Part shown: piece by piece, positions 26,609-35,711 of the stretch | Position numbering within the stretch: position 1 is the first letter of the stretch | Layout of the letters: each line of letters begins with the position of its first letter | NCBI RefSeq assembly: GCF_014200175.1 | Contig: NZ_JACHBD010000002.1 | Coordinates: forward strand, 124,001 to 188,000 | Length of the DNA: 64,000 nt | Direction of reading: 5' to 3' | DNA from: Rhizobium lentis | GTDB lineage: Bacteria > Pseudomonadota > Alphaproteobacteria > Rhizobiales > Rhizobiaceae | Made by a program: the position numbers and the translations under genes | Notes under the pieces: generated by a model | Databases searched by the model: none | The model's input: only the letters and a program-made list of their open reading frames with translations | Told to the model about the DNA's origin: nothing

Positions 26609-27385
26609 ATGTTCGGCCAGCCCGAGCCACAAGCTGCGGGTGCCGCCGACAAGAGTCGCTATCAGGGAACGCTGATCGCCCGTGGTCTGACGAAGACCTA
26701 TGCGACGCGACGCGTCGTCAACGGCGTTTCGCTGGTGGTGCGCCGTGGCGAGGCCGTCGGCCTGCTCGGTCCGAACGGTGCGGGCAAGACGACCTGTTTT
26801 TACATGATCACCGGCCTTGTGCCGGTGGATGAAGGCACCATCGAAATCGACGGCAACGACGTGACGACTATGCCGATGTATCGCCGCTCCCGCCTCGGCG
26901 TCGGTTACCTTCCGCAGGAAGCCTCGATCTTTCGCGGGCTGACGGTGGAAGAAAATATCCGCGCCGTTCTCGAAGTGCATGTCAAGGACAAGGCCGATCG
27001 CGAGCAGAAGCTGAACGAGCTGCTGGAGGAATTTCATATCCAGAAGCTCAGAAAGAGTGCCGCCGTCGCTCTTTCCGGCGGCGAGCGCCGCCGTCTCGAA
27101 ATCGCCCGTGCGCTGGCGACCGACCCGACCTTCATGCTGCTCGACGAGCCCTTTGCCGGTGTCGACCCGATCTCGGTCGCCGACATCCAGAATCTCGTCC
27201 ATCATCTGACGGCGCGCGGCATCGGTGTTCTCATCACCGACCACAATGTTCGCGAGACGCTTGGTCTCATCGACCGCGCCTACATCATTCATGCCGGCGA
27301 AGTGCTGACCCATGGCCGGGCGAACGATATCGTCAACAATCCGGAAGTGCGCCGGCTCTATCTCGGCGACAATTTCAGCCTCTGA
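26609..27385 (+). CDS. lptB: LPS export ABC transporter ATPase LptB
   Basis: Cytoplasmic ATPase of the LptB2FG exporter, 258 residues. Walker A GPNGAGKTT, the Q-loop in LPQEASIFRGLTVEEN, signature LSGGERRRLEIARAL, Walker B FMLLDEPFAGVDP and the H-loop LITDHNVRETL are all present; LPQEASIFR and FAGVDPISV are distinctive for LptB. The start is uncertain: ATG 26609 is used, but GTG 26585 in the same frame is also possible and neither has a strong ribosome site. It lies 40 bp downstream of lptA. Confidence 0.94.
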   Translation: MFGQPEPQAAGAADKSRYQGTLIARGLTKTYATRRVVNGVSLVVRRGEAVGLLGPNGAGKTTCFYMITGLVPVDEGTIEIDGNDVTTMPMYRRSRLGVGYLPQEASIFRGLTVEENIRAVLEVHVKDKADREQKLNELLEEFHIQKLRKSAAVALSGGERRRLEIARALATDPTFMLLDEPFAGVDPISVADIQNLVHHLTARGIGVLITDHNVRETLGLIDRAYIIHAGEVLTHGRANDIVNNPEVRRLYLGDNFSL

Positions 27386-27579
27386 GGCCGGATCAGGCTG
27401 ATTTTCGAGCAAATCGGAATCCGTCATGCTCCCGTCGGCGCGGAAATTCACCTTGCCGCTTAGTTCCGCTTGACCAAATGAGATAAAAAAGCAATTTTTG
27501 GGCCAACTTGGTTTCCGTGGCCTGAGGCGTTAACTGGACGCGGTTTCCCGGAGGAATTGAGGGGAGTTTCGCGTCCGTC

Positions 27580-29139
27580 ATGGCACTGTCCGCCAATCTT
27601 TTCCTGCGCCAGAGCCAGTCCCTGGTGATGACACCGCAACTGATGCAATCCATCCAGTTGCTGCAGATGACGCATTTCGAGCTCAGCCAGTTCATCGCCC
27701 AGGAAGTGGAAAAGAACCCCCTGCTCGAATTCCCGTCAAACGACGGCGAGGCGGGCGACGAACGCGGTGGCGGTGAAGACGAGCAGTTTGGCCAGCCGCC
27801 GGAGGATGCCGGCTCGGACGACGGCGCCGACAATCGCGCCGAGGCGCTCTCCAGCGACTGGTACGACAATGGCGGCAGCGAAAGCACCGGCCGGCTGAAC
27901 GACGAGCTCGACGCCAATTATACCAATGTCTTTCCCGACGACGGCGCCCCGCAGCGCCTCGATGCGCCGGAGCTTGTCGGCCAGTGGAAGTCGATGCCGG
28001 GCAGCGCCGAGGGCGCCGATTACGATCTCGACGATTTCGTCGCCGGCCAGCTGTCGCTGCGCGACCACCTCGCTCAGCAGATCCCCTTCGTCCTGCCCGA
28101 TATGACCGACCGGCTGATCGCGCAGAATTTCGTCGATCAGCTCGACGATGCCGGTTATCTGCAGACCGATCTCGTAGAGATGGGCGAGCGGCTCGGCACG
28201 AGCCTGCCGCAGGTCGAACACGTTCTTGCCGCGCTCCAGACGCTCGATCCGCCGGGTGTTTTCGCCCGCAGCCTCGCTGAGTGCCTGGCGATCCAGCTCA
28301 GGCAGAAGGACCGCTACGACCCTGCCATGCAGGCGCTGGTCGACAATCTCGAACTGCTGGCGCGGCGCGATTTCGCCACGCTGAAGCGGCTTTGCGGTGT
28401 CGATGAGGAAGACCTCCTCGACATGCTCGCCGAGATCCGCCAACTCAATCCGAAACCCGGCAGCGGTTTCGAGGCGGGTGTTTCCGAAGCGATCATGCCC
28501 GATGTCGTCGTCAGGCCGTCGGCAGACGGCGGCTGGCTGGTCGAGCTCAATCCGGATACGCTGCCGCGCGTGCTGGTCAACCAGTCCTATTTTTCGCGCG
28601 TGGCCAGGAACGGTGAGGATTATGCCTTCCTTTCCGAGTGCCTGCAGAGCGCCAACTGGCTGACGCGCAGCTTGGACCAGCGGGCGAAAACCATCATGAA
28701 GGTGGCAAGCGAAATCGTCCGCCAGCAGGATGCCTTCCTGCTCAACGGCGTCGACCACCTGCGGCCGTTGAACCTGAAGACAGTGGCCGAGGCGATCAAG
28801 ATGCACGAATCCACCGTCAGCCGCGTCACCTCGAACAAATACATGCTGACGCCGCGCGGCCTCTTCGAGCTTAAATATTTCTTCACCGTGTCGATCAGCG
28901 CCGTCGAAGGCGGCGACAGCCATTCGGCCGAGGCCGTACGTCACAAGATCCGCGCCCTCATCATGCAGGAGAGCCCGGACGCGGTGCTCTCCGATGACGA
29001 TATCGTCGATATGCTGAAGAAGGGCGGCATCGATCTCGCCCGCCGCACCGTGGCGAAATACCGGGAAGCGATGAATATCGCCTCCTCGGTCCAGCGCCGC
29101 CGCGAGAAGCGGGCGCTCGCCAAGGTCGCGGGCTTCTGA
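27580..29139 (+). CDS. rpoN: RNA polymerase sigma-54 factor
   Basis: Sigma-54, 519 residues, directing RNA polymerase to -24/-12 promoters of nitrogen assimilation, nif, dicarboxylate transport and other genes. Region I is the Gln/Leu-rich N-terminus (LRQSQSLVMTPQLMQSIQLLQ), region II is a long acidic stretch (about 50-130), and region III has the core-binding part, the helix-turn-helix LKTVAEAIKMHESTVSRVT and the RpoN box ARRTVAKYRE near the C-terminus. It follows lptB by 194 bp and precedes hpf-ptsN, the usual proteobacterial order. Confidence 0.97.
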   Translation: MALSANLFLRQSQSLVMTPQLMQSIQLLQMTHFELSQFIAQEVEKNPLLEFPSNDGEAGDERGGGEDEQFGQPPEDAGSDDGADNRAEALSSDWYDNGGSESTGRLNDELDANYTNVFPDDGAPQRLDAPELVGQWKSMPGSAEGADYDLDDFVAGQLSLRDHLAQQIPFVLPDMTDRLIAQNFVDQLDDAGYLQTDLVEMGERLGTSLPQVEHVLAALQTLDPPGVFARSLAECLAIQLRQKDRYDPAMQALVDNLELLARRDFATLKRLCGVDEEDLLDMLAEIRQLNPKPGSGFEAGVSEAIMPDVVVRPSADGGWLVELNPDTLPRVLVNQSYFSRVARNGEDYAFLSECLQSANWLTRSLDQRAKTIMKVASEIVRQQDAFLLNGVDHLRPLNLKTVAEAIKMHESTVSRVTSNKYMLTPRGLFELKYFFTVSISAVEGGDSHSAEAVRHKIRALIMQESPDAVLSDDDIVDMLKKGGIDLARRTVAKYREAMNIASSVQRRREKRALAKVAGF

Positions 29140-29730
29140 CGCGGGTCTCATACAGGCGCCGGGTTCGACCGCATCTCCAGCCATACCAGGTGTCACCACG
29201 CCGCTGTCCGGCTAAATTTGGTGGACTTGCTGCACGGTGTTGATTCTACTGCGTATCAGACGGTTCTCGGCGCTTTGGACAATTCAAGAGATCGCCGCCC
29301 GCCACCAGCCGGATCGAGCCGCGGACCTCGACCCGGCAGGTTAGTGTGAGGGGCAGCCGTCGACGCCAACCGGACAGTAGTGGTGTCACCGCAATAATGA
29401 TAGCCGCAAGGCGGCACAGCTTAAGCGCGAAGCATTGAAAGCCATCGAAGCGGGGATCGTCAGGAGCGCTTGCCGGCAAGGAATCCTCCGCACGTTTCCC
29501 GCGCATCTCCGAAGGCCATTTTCCGCCCTATTGACTTTTCGGTAAGCTCTGGCTAGAAGCCCGCCGCAATCGACGCCGTGAGCGCTTTTAAAAGTTATCC
29601 CCATCATCCCAAGGGCACCGAGGACCCGCAGGCCCACGCCGATCTTGCTTGAGATTGCGCGAAGTGCTTGGATGAACCTGAGGCTTGGCGTAAACTGATA
29701 CCCGCAAACGACCATAAGAAGGGAAACTCC
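29140..29730. other. rpoN-hpf intergenic region with leader, 591 bp
   Basis: Long non-coding stretch between rpoN and hpf. I find no convincing protein frame. It holds a good sigma-70-type promoter (29531-29559), which would give hpf a leader of about 165 bases, and a weak -24/-12-like match (29218-29233). The leader has no strong hairpin that I can identify by eye. Confidence 0.55.
29531..29559 (+). promoter_or_regulatory. Candidate sigma-70-type promoter for hpf-ptsN
   Basis: TTGACT (29531-29536), 17-bp spacer, TAGAAG (29554-29559). Expected start of transcription is near 29566, about 165 bases before the hpf ATG. Assigned by matching consensus by eye only. Confidence 0.45.
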
Positions 29731-30306
29731 ATGAGTGTGCGTGTATCCGGGAAACATATGGAAATTGGTGAATCCTTCCGTCAAAAGATCGAGGACCAAA
29801 TTGGTATGGCCATCACGAAATACTTCGACGGGGGGTATTCCGGCCAGGTGACCGTCGAAAAGGCGAGTTCTCGTTTCTCGGCAGACTGCAAGCTTCATCT
29901 CGACAGCGGAGTGGTGCTGCATGCCGCCGGCGAAGCAACCGATCCCCAGCTTGCCTTCGACGCCGCTTCCGAGCGCATCGAGAAGCGTCTGCGCCGCTAC
30001 AAACGCAAGCTGAAGGACCATCATGCCGGAAACCACCTGAATGGTTTTGCAGAAGTCTCCTACACGGTCATGGACTCCGTTCCTGATCACGAGGATGAAA
30101 TTCCCGACGATTTCGCCCCAGCTATCGTCGCTGAAAGCACGAAGCAGCTGAAGACCATGTCGGTCGCCACCGCCGTGATGGCGCTCGACATGACCGACGA
30201 GCCGCTTCTCCTGTTCCGCAGCCCCGGCAAGGAACATCTGAACATTGTTTACCGTCGCCACGACGGGAATATTGGCTGGATCGATTCGGCCAATATCAAA
30301 GGCTGA
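29731..30306 (+). CDS. hpf: Ribosome hibernation promoting factor, long form
   Basis: Long HPF of 191 residues that dimerises idle ribosomes (100S) in stationary phase. The N-terminal S30AE/RaiA domain (about 1-100) starts MSVRVSGKHMEIGESFRQKI; the C-terminal dimerisation domain (about 130-190) contains KTMSVATAVMALDMTDEPLLLFRS and ends in NIVYRRHDGNIGWIDS. The start is ATG 29731 with AAGAAGGG upstream. Placement between rpoN and ptsN is conserved; rpoN-linked members were long called sigma-54 modulation proteins. Confidence 0.93.
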   Translation: MSVRVSGKHMEIGESFRQKIEDQIGMAITKYFDGGYSGQVTVEKASSRFSADCKLHLDSGVVLHAAGEATDPQLAFDAASERIEKRLRRYKRKLKDHHAGNHLNGFAEVSYTVMDSVPDHEDEIPDDFAPAIVAESTKQLKTMSVATAVMALDMTDEPLLLFRSPGKEHLNIVYRRHDGNIGWIDSANIKG

Positions 30307-30380
30307 GATCAGGGCGGTGAGCGGCGGTATCGTCGCCGCTCCCCCGCGTCATCTGATCCCGGCGACAGAAGGAAAAAGAA

Positions 30381-30845
30381 ATGGCATTGGCAGATTTGCT
30401 CCATCAGGATGCGATCATTCCCGCCCTCAGAGTAAATTCCAAGAAACAGTTGCTTCAGGAATTGGCGGCACGAGCCGCAAGGATCACCGGGCTCTCCGAA
30501 CGGGAGATCTTCGACGTCATCCTGCAGCGCGAACGCCTGGGCTCGACCGGCGTCGGCAACGGTATCGCCATTCCTCACGGCAAGCTGGTAAACATTCATT
30601 CGATCGTCGGAATCTTCGCCCGGCTGGAGCAGCCGGTCGATTTCGAAGCGCTGGACGACCAGCCGGTCGATCTCGTCTTCCTGCTGCTGGCGCCGGAAGG
30701 CGCGGGCGCCGATCATCTCAAGGCGCTGTCACGCATAGCCCGCGTCCTGCGTGATCACGATCTCGTGGCAAAGCTGCGCGCCACCGATTCCGCCTCGGCG
30801 ATATACGCCTTCCTCAACGAAGAGCAGACCTCGAACGCGGCCTGA
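30381..30845 (+). CDS. ptsN: Nitrogen PTS regulatory protein EIIA-Ntr
   Basis: EIIA-Ntr, 154 residues, terminal phosphoacceptor of the PtsP-PtsO-PtsN phosphorelay. The phosphorylated histidine is H66 in GNGIAIPHGKL. In rhizobia it controls potassium, ABC transport and other functions by its phosphorylation state. GGAAAAAG precedes ATG 30381; 74 bp follow hpf and a strong terminator follows the gene. Confidence 0.95.
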   Translation: MALADLLHQDAIIPALRVNSKKQLLQELAARAARITGLSEREIFDVILQRERLGSTGVGNGIAIPHGKLVNIHSIVGIFARLEQPVDFEALDDQPVDLVFLLLAPEGAGADHLKALSRIARVLRDHDLVAKLRATDSASAIYAFLNEEQTSNAA

Positions 30846-30863
30846 ACCGCTTCCATTCCTGAC

Positions 30864-30897
30864 AAAAAAAGCGCCTGATTTCGCAGGCGCCTTTTTT
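30864..30897. terminator. Bidirectional terminator between ptsN and chemoreceptor gene
   Basis: Stem GCGCCTG / CAGGCGC (30871-30877, 30884-30890) with an A run before it and a CTTTTTT run after it, so it can terminate both ptsN (plus) and the convergent chemoreceptor gene (minus). Confidence 0.9.
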
Positions 30898-30920
30898 CGT
30901 TATAAGACGGAACCGAACGA

Positions 30921-33260
30921 TCAGAACTCTTCCCAACTGTCCTGCGCCACGGCGGCGGAACCGCGCGACGGCGCGGCCGGTCGGCGGGCCGCCGGGGCGG
31001 CGGTCCGAGCTGAAGCGGCTGGGGCCGCCGGCGCCCGCATCTGCTGGGCGACGGCGGTGAGCTGAGCGGCGTTGCCCGAACCGGAGACCCGGAAGCGTGT
31101 GGCGAGCGCCTTCAGCGTCTGCGCCTCGTCGTTGAGCGCCACGCTGGCGGCGGTCGCTTCCTCGACCATCGCTGCGTTCTGCTGCGTAACCTGGTCCATC
31201 TGGTTCATGGCCTGGTTGATTTCCTTGAGACCCACGGCCTGTTCGCTCGCCGAGGCCGAGATCTGCCGGATGAGGTCGTTGATGCCCATCACCTGTTCGG
31301 CGATCTTGTGCAGCGTGCCGCCGGCACGCCCGACGAGATCGACGCCCTCCTTGACCTGGACGGCCGAGGTGTTGATCAGCGTCTTGATCTCCTTGGCGGC
31401 GTTGGCCGAACGCTGGGCGAGCTCGCGCACTTCCTGGGCGACGACGGCAAAACCCTTGCCGGCCTCGCCGGCGCGCGCCGCCTCGACGCCGGCATTCAGC
31501 GCCAGCAGATTGGTCTGGAAGGCGATCTCGTCGATGACGCCGATGATCCGCGAGACCTCGGTCGAAGACTGTTCGATCCCCCGCATCGAGGCGATTGCCT
31601 TCTGCACCACCTCGCCGGACCTTTCGGCATCCTGACAGGCGAGGCTAACGTTGTCGGCCGCCGTGCGCGCATTCTCGGCGCTGGAATCGACCTGCGCGGT
31701 GAGCTCGTTGAGCGCGGCCGCCGTCTCCTCCAGGCTGGCCGCCTGCTGCTCGGTGCGCTTGGCGAGGTCGGAGGCGCTGTTGCTGATCTCGCCTGTGCCC
31801 GAGCCGATATTGGCGACGCTGAGGGTCATGGTGTTGATGGTCTCTTCGAGGCTTGCAAGCGCCGCGTTGAAATCCTGCTTCAGCTTGCCGTATTCGCCGG
31901 GGAACTCGTCGGTGATGCGGTGGCCGAGATTGCCGCGCGACAGCTCGGAAAGGCCGGCGCCGACGATCGAGACGATGCGGCGCTGTTGCGACACCGATTC
32001 TTGCCGTTCCGATTCCGACCGGCCGCGCTCGGCCTCCGCCGCCTGCCGCTCTCTGGCAGCCTCGTCTTCGAGGCGCTTGGTGTCGGCGAGCGTGAAGCGG
32101 AAGCCTTCGAGCGCCTTGGCGACCGAACCGACCTCGTCGCTCCGATCCTGGGCTGCGACCGCCTCCTCATAGTGGCCGTCGCTCAGCGCCTTGACGCTGG
32201 CGACCAGCCCGCCGAGCGGCCGTTGCACGAGCGAACGGACGGCGAGATAGAGCGCCAGCATGACCGCGCCGAGCACGATCAGCCCGTTGATGATCATCAT
32301 GTATGTCTGGTCTTTGACCGGTGCATTGATGGCCGTGTGCGGGACATCGACGAGCACGACCCAGGTGGCGTTGACGCCGGGAACGGCGAAAGGATAGACG
32401 ACGCGGTCGAAGGGATCGAGGCCGTCATAGGTCAGGTTCCTGACGAGGCCGGGCTCTTTGTTCGACAGCGCCGCCTTGACGACGTCGGCGCCTTCTCCGT
32501 CATATTGCTTGGTCATCAGGTCGGGGTTTGGCGCGACAATCCAGTTGCCGGCCTGCGACAGCAGCGTCACGCGGCCGGAGCCGAAAGGATGCAGCGCCTG
32601 CAGCTTGTCGGTGAGCGACTTCAGCGAAATGTCGACGCCGGCGAGACCGATCATCTTGCCGCCGGCCGTGACGGGATAGGCGATCGAGGTCAGGAGCGTC
32701 GGGACATCTGTTCCCTCGGCAAGGTACGGCGTGGTGATCGCGCCCTTGCCGCTGTCAGCGGCGAGCTTCCACCATTCGGCAGTATAATCATTGTCGAAGG
32801 TTGAGTACTGGACGCCGCCATCCTTGGTCTTCGACCAGTAGGGCGTGAAGGCGCCGTTCTTGTTCGTCCCTTCGTCATTATTGTTGGCGATCTCGGTGGT
32901 CTTGCCGTCGAGCGCCCCGAGCTGCTCGCAGAACCAGCTGCCGAAGGCGAAGGCGTTCTGCTCGAGATTGGCTTTCAGCACATTGATCATGCCCTTGCGG
33001 TCGAGCGATTTGCCCTCATGGCCGCGGCCAATCACGCCCGACATGGTGCGTGCGGCGCTGGCGAGTTCGCCGACATTGGCGGCGATTTCGTTGGCGATCG
33101 ATTTTGCCTCGAGATTGGCCTGATCCATTGTCAGCGTCTGGACGCGATCCCGTGTCTGGCCGATGAGGAAAAAATTCGAGACGATGAGAACAAGCGCGAT
33201 GGCAATGCCAGTGATGACGAGAAGTTTCGCTGCAAGCGATTTCATGCGAAAAATAAACAT
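30921..33260 (-). CDS. Methyl-accepting chemotaxis protein with periplasmic dCache-type sensor
   Basis: Membrane chemoreceptor of 779 residues. Two membrane helices (about 8-30 and 300-325) enclose a ~270-residue periplasmic sensor resembling a dCache_1 domain (AYPVTAGGKMIGLAGVDISLKSL segment). A HAMP region follows, then a long signalling domain with the highly conserved hairpin tip [26 protein letters not shown]. The C-terminus ends SWEEF, matching the xWxxF pentapeptide that tethers CheR/CheB. The start is ATG 33260 with AGGA upstream. The ligand is unknown; small organic or amino acids are typical for dCache. Confidence 0.93.
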   Translation of the reverse strand: MFIFRMKSLAAKLLVITGIAIALVLIVSNFFLIGQTRDRVQTLTMDQANLEAKSIANEIAANVGELASAARTMSGVIGRGHEGKSLDRKGMINVLKANLEQNAFAFGSWFCEQLGALDGKTTEIANNNDEGTNKNGAFTPYWSKTKDGGVQYSTFDNDYTAEWWKLAADSGKGAITTPYLAEGTDVPTLLTSIAYPVTAGGKMIGLAGVDISLKSLTDKLQALHPFGSGRVTLLSQAGNWIVAPNPDLMTKQYDGEGADVVKAALSNKEPGLVRNLTYDGLDPFDRVVYPFAVPGVNATWVVLVDVPHTAINAPVKDQTYMMIINGLIVLGAVMLALYLAVRSLVQRPLGGLVASVKALSDGHYEEAVAAQDRSDEVGSVAKALEGFRFTLADTKRLEDEAARERQAAEAERGRSESERQESVSQQRRIVSIVGAGLSELSRGNLGHRITDEFPGEYGKLKQDFNAALASLEETINTMTLSVANIGSGTGEISNSASDLAKRTEQQAASLEETAAALNELTAQVDSSAENARTAADNVSLACQDAERSGEVVQKAIASMRGIEQSSTEVSRIIGVIDEIAFQTNLLALNAGVEAARAGEAGKGFAVVAQEVRELAQRSANAAKEIKTLINTSAVQVKEGVDLVGRAGGTLHKIAEQVMGINDLIRQISASASEQAVGLKEINQAMNQMDQVTQQNAAMVEEATAASVALNDEAQTLKALATRFRVSGSGNAAQLTAVAQQMRAPAAPAASARTAAPAARRPAAPSRGSAAVAQDSWEEF

Positions 33261-33669
33261 GGGGTCCTCGGGCAAGGATACGCCGAACGGGCATTCTCCG
33301 GCGCAGGAGCGAAGGCATCGCCCCGTCATGGAGCAGCCGGCCTGCAGCGGCGCGCGTCTTTCAAGACGCCACGGGACGCTGCAGCACTTTGAACTGGCGG
33401 CCGGCTGCAATAACGAAGGGCGCCGGCGACCACGAGGAAGATCGCCGGAGATACCTTAAATTTGAATGAAACTCGAATGGTCGAGGCAAGGAAAACCGCA
33501 GAAATTCCCTCAAAACCAATGGGTTTTCTTGGCGGCTTCGCAAAGAGACTGAAACTATAGTCTGTCCGCGACGTCCTTGCTTGACGGGATTGATGGCTGT
33601 CTCCCGATTTGAGGCATGCGAGCGAACCGGCGACCGCGGCGCCCGCGATCTACACGTCGAGCTTGTCGG
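33261..33669. other. Intergenic region carrying repeat copy 1 and rbsK tail remnant
   Basis: Region of 409 bp between the chemoreceptor (upstream side) and the AraC gene end. 33485-33634 is a diverged copy of 35712-35862. The rest shows no reading frame with a ribosome site. Confidence 0.6.
33485..33634. repeat. Direct repeat copy 1 flanking the araC/beta-propeller module, with rbsK 3' remnant
   Basis: About 150 bp aligned to 35712-35862 with roughly 12 differences and one 1-base indel (about 92 percent identity by eye). The right part (about 33555-33634) corresponds to the last ~27 codons of rbsK; the indel breaks its frame. The left part holds an inverted AAAACC/GGTTTT pair lost in copy 2. 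Confidence 0.85.
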
Positions 33670-34557
33670 CTACCCGTTGAGCATCAAATCGGAATGGCGG
33701 AGCGTGCTGGGGTTGGACCCGAATGCCGCCCTGAAGCGCTTTGCGAAATGCGCCCTCGATGCATAGCCCACCGCGATGGCGGCGGCTTGAGCGCTCTCGC
33801 GCTGCGCCATCAAATGCCGCGCCGCCAACATCCTTTCGCGCCGCAACAGTTTGGCGAAAGAGATACCTTCCTCCGCTAGTCGCCGGCGCATGGTGGATTC
33901 CGATAGGCCAATCATCCTCGCAACCTCGGGCGCCCGCCAGTCAAGGGAGAGGTCACTGGCGATCAGCCCAAGCACCCGCCCCGTGATCGACACGTCGAAC
34001 ATGGGACGCGCTGCCGGATCGCCATGGAGGAGCGCAAGAAGTTCGGTCAGCCGCGAGCGCCGCACGGAGGATTGCGCGGGGCCATCGGCGATCGCCGAGG
34101 CGGCATGAATCACGGCATCGACCAGATGTGGCGTCAGCTCGACCTGCAGGGGCTCGACGGCGGCCCTGCGGCGGTCGGCAATCGTCGACGGAACGCTGGC
34201 CTCGAGCAGGACCGAAGCGTCCGGCACCTCGAGGATCAGCGACTGATAGAAGCCGTGACTCTCATCCGGCAGGTTGAGGATGTCCATCTTCGTCTTTGCC
34301 GGCAGCACAAACAGCGAGCCGGCGCGAAGCGCAGAGCCGTTCATGCCGCGCCAGACTTCCTTGGCGCCGGAGACGACAACGCCCAGGATCGGATGCGGAA
34401 GTTCGATGGCGATCAGGCGTTCCTTGGCCAGGGCACAATAGGAAAACAGGTTCTCGCCATGCACGAGGCTGCCCCCGGTGCCCGCCGCTCGAAACCGTGC
34501 CAATCCCTCCAGCAGCGCGGAAGAGAGCGCTTGTTGTGATGCCTTCCCGATGTCCAT
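33670..34557 (-). CDS. AraC-family transcriptional regulator
   Basis: Regulator of 295 residues: an N-terminal ~180-residue sensing domain of the AraC_N / cupin-like type (ELPHPILGVVVSGAKEVW) and a C-terminal double helix-turn-helix (about 195-290) with MIGLSESTMRRRLAEEGISFAKLLR and the final GYASRAHFAKRFRAAFG. ATG 34557 has only a weak ribosome site. It is divergent from the exported beta-propeller gene at 34692, so that gene is the likely target. The pair is enclosed by two direct repeats. Confidence 0.88.
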   Translation of the reverse strand: MDIGKASQQALSSALLEGLARFRAAGTGGSLVHGENLFSYCALAKERLIAIELPHPILGVVVSGAKEVWRGMNGSALRAGSLFVLPAKTKMDILNLPDESHGFYQSLILEVPDASVLLEASVPSTIADRRRAAVEPLQVELTPHLVDAVIHAASAIADGPAQSSVRRSRLTELLALLHGDPAARPMFDVSITGRVLGLIASDLSLDWRAPEVARMIGLSESTMRRRLAEEGISFAKLLRRERMLAARHLMAQRESAQAAAIAVGYASRAHFAKRFRAAFGSNPSTLRHSDLMLNG

Positions 34558-34691
34558 GCGTATGACTTTATCCGATGGGCATGGCTGCGAAAATGATGGA
34601 TTGACCGAAATGGGCTCATCTCCGGTCGAAGCGGGCGCGATGAGGCGCGGCTTTCCCGCAATTCTCGCCACTCCGCAACAGGAGTGAGCTT

Positions 34692-35615
34692 ATGAGACAG
34701 ATGATTTCCAGGAAGGTGCTGCAGGCCACGGCGGCGGCGATCTTTGTAGCGACCAGCACCCTGACCAATGCCTCCGCCGAGGAAACGGCGAAGGTCGTCA
34801 CTGTTATCGATGGGTTTCAGTCACCCGAGAGCGTCCTGACCGTCGCCGATCGCCGCTTCGTATCGAATATGGGGAAGGCGCTCGATCCCATGGCGAAGGA
34901 CGGCGACGGCTTCATCTCCGAGGTTTCCGCCGACGGCAAGGTCGTGACGCTGCGAGCTTTCCCGCCCGCCGGCGAGACGCTCGATGCGCCGAAGGGCATG
35001 GCTGCGGTTGGCGGCCGGCTCTATGTCGCCGATATCGACCGCGTCGTCGGTTTCGACCTGACGAGCGGGGCGCGCGTCTTCCAGCAACGCCTTCCGGGAG
35101 AAGAGCCAGCGCTCGCGAACGATCTCGTCGCGACCGCGGACGGGCAATTGCTGCTGACCGATAGCTTGCGCAACGCCGTCTATCGGCTCGACCCGAAGGC
35201 CGGCAGCATCGCCGAGCTCGCCAGCGGTATTCCCGGCGCGAACGGGATCATCGTCGAGCCGCAAAGCCGGCGCGTTCTCGTGGCCGGAATCGGCAAGAAT
35301 TTCGGCGGCGGCGATATTTTTGCCATCGACGAGAGCGGCAAAGCAAGCCGCCTCGAACAGTCGCCGCATGGCCTGTTCGACGGACTGGCGACGCTGCCGG
35401 ATGGCCGGCTGGCGGTCTCGGATTGGAAGGCGGTCGATCGCCCGGTTCCTGGAGCGCTGATCCTCTTCTCGGTCGATGGCGCTCCGACCGGCGAAATCCG
35501 GTTGGAGCGGGACATTCATGGCCCTGCCGATTTCACCGTCGACGGCGCGGCCGGCACGCTCTGGATACCGGCGACGCGCGACAATCAGGTTGTGATTTTC
35601 CGCCCGGGTGGCTAG
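34692..35615 (+). CDS. Exported SMP-30/gluconolactonase-like beta-propeller protein
   Basis: Protein of 307 residues with a clear signal peptide (hydrophobic 10-24, cleavage near SAEE) and repeated propeller motifs such as SPESVLTV, DAPKGMAAVGGRLYVAD, LANDLVATADGQLLLTDS, GANGIIVEPQ and LFDGLATLPDGRLAVSD. These resemble SMP-30/gluconolactonase/LRE propellers, so it may be a periplasmic lactonase or binding protein. GGAG lies seven bases before ATG 34692. It is divergent from the AraC regulator and probably controlled by it. Substrate unknown. Confidence 0.75.
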   Translation: MRQMISRKVLQATAAAIFVATSTLTNASAEETAKVVTVIDGFQSPESVLTVADRRFVSNMGKALDPMAKDGDGFISEVSADGKVVTLRAFPPAGETLDAPKGMAAVGGRLYVADIDRVVGFDLTSGARVFQQRLPGEEPALANDLVATADGQLLLTDSLRNAVYRLDPKAGSIAELASGIPGANGIIVEPQSRRVLVAGIGKNFGGGDIFAIDESGKASRLEQSPHGLFDGLATLPDGRLAVSDWKAVDRPVPGALILFSVDGAPTGEIRLERDIHGPADFTVDGAAGTLWIPATRDNQVVIFRPGG

Positions 35616-35711
35616 CTCGGGCACGCACTGATCTTCTGTTGCCTGAACACGCGCTATGCCGGCACGGTCGTCAGCCTCCGTCCGTGGCGGCCGCCGGTCG
35701 GCGGGCACGTC

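Noticed and set aside
27736-29199. Minus-strand frame of 487 codons opposite rpoN
   Set aside because: Shadow of rpoN with His/Gln/Arg-rich composition.
29386-30261. Minus-strand frame opposite hpf
   Set aside because: Shadow frame; hpf on the plus strand is unmistakable.
31308-32804. Long plus-strand reading frame antisense to the chemoreceptor
   Set aside because: Mirror frame of the conserved signalling domain; no family resemblance and no start signals.
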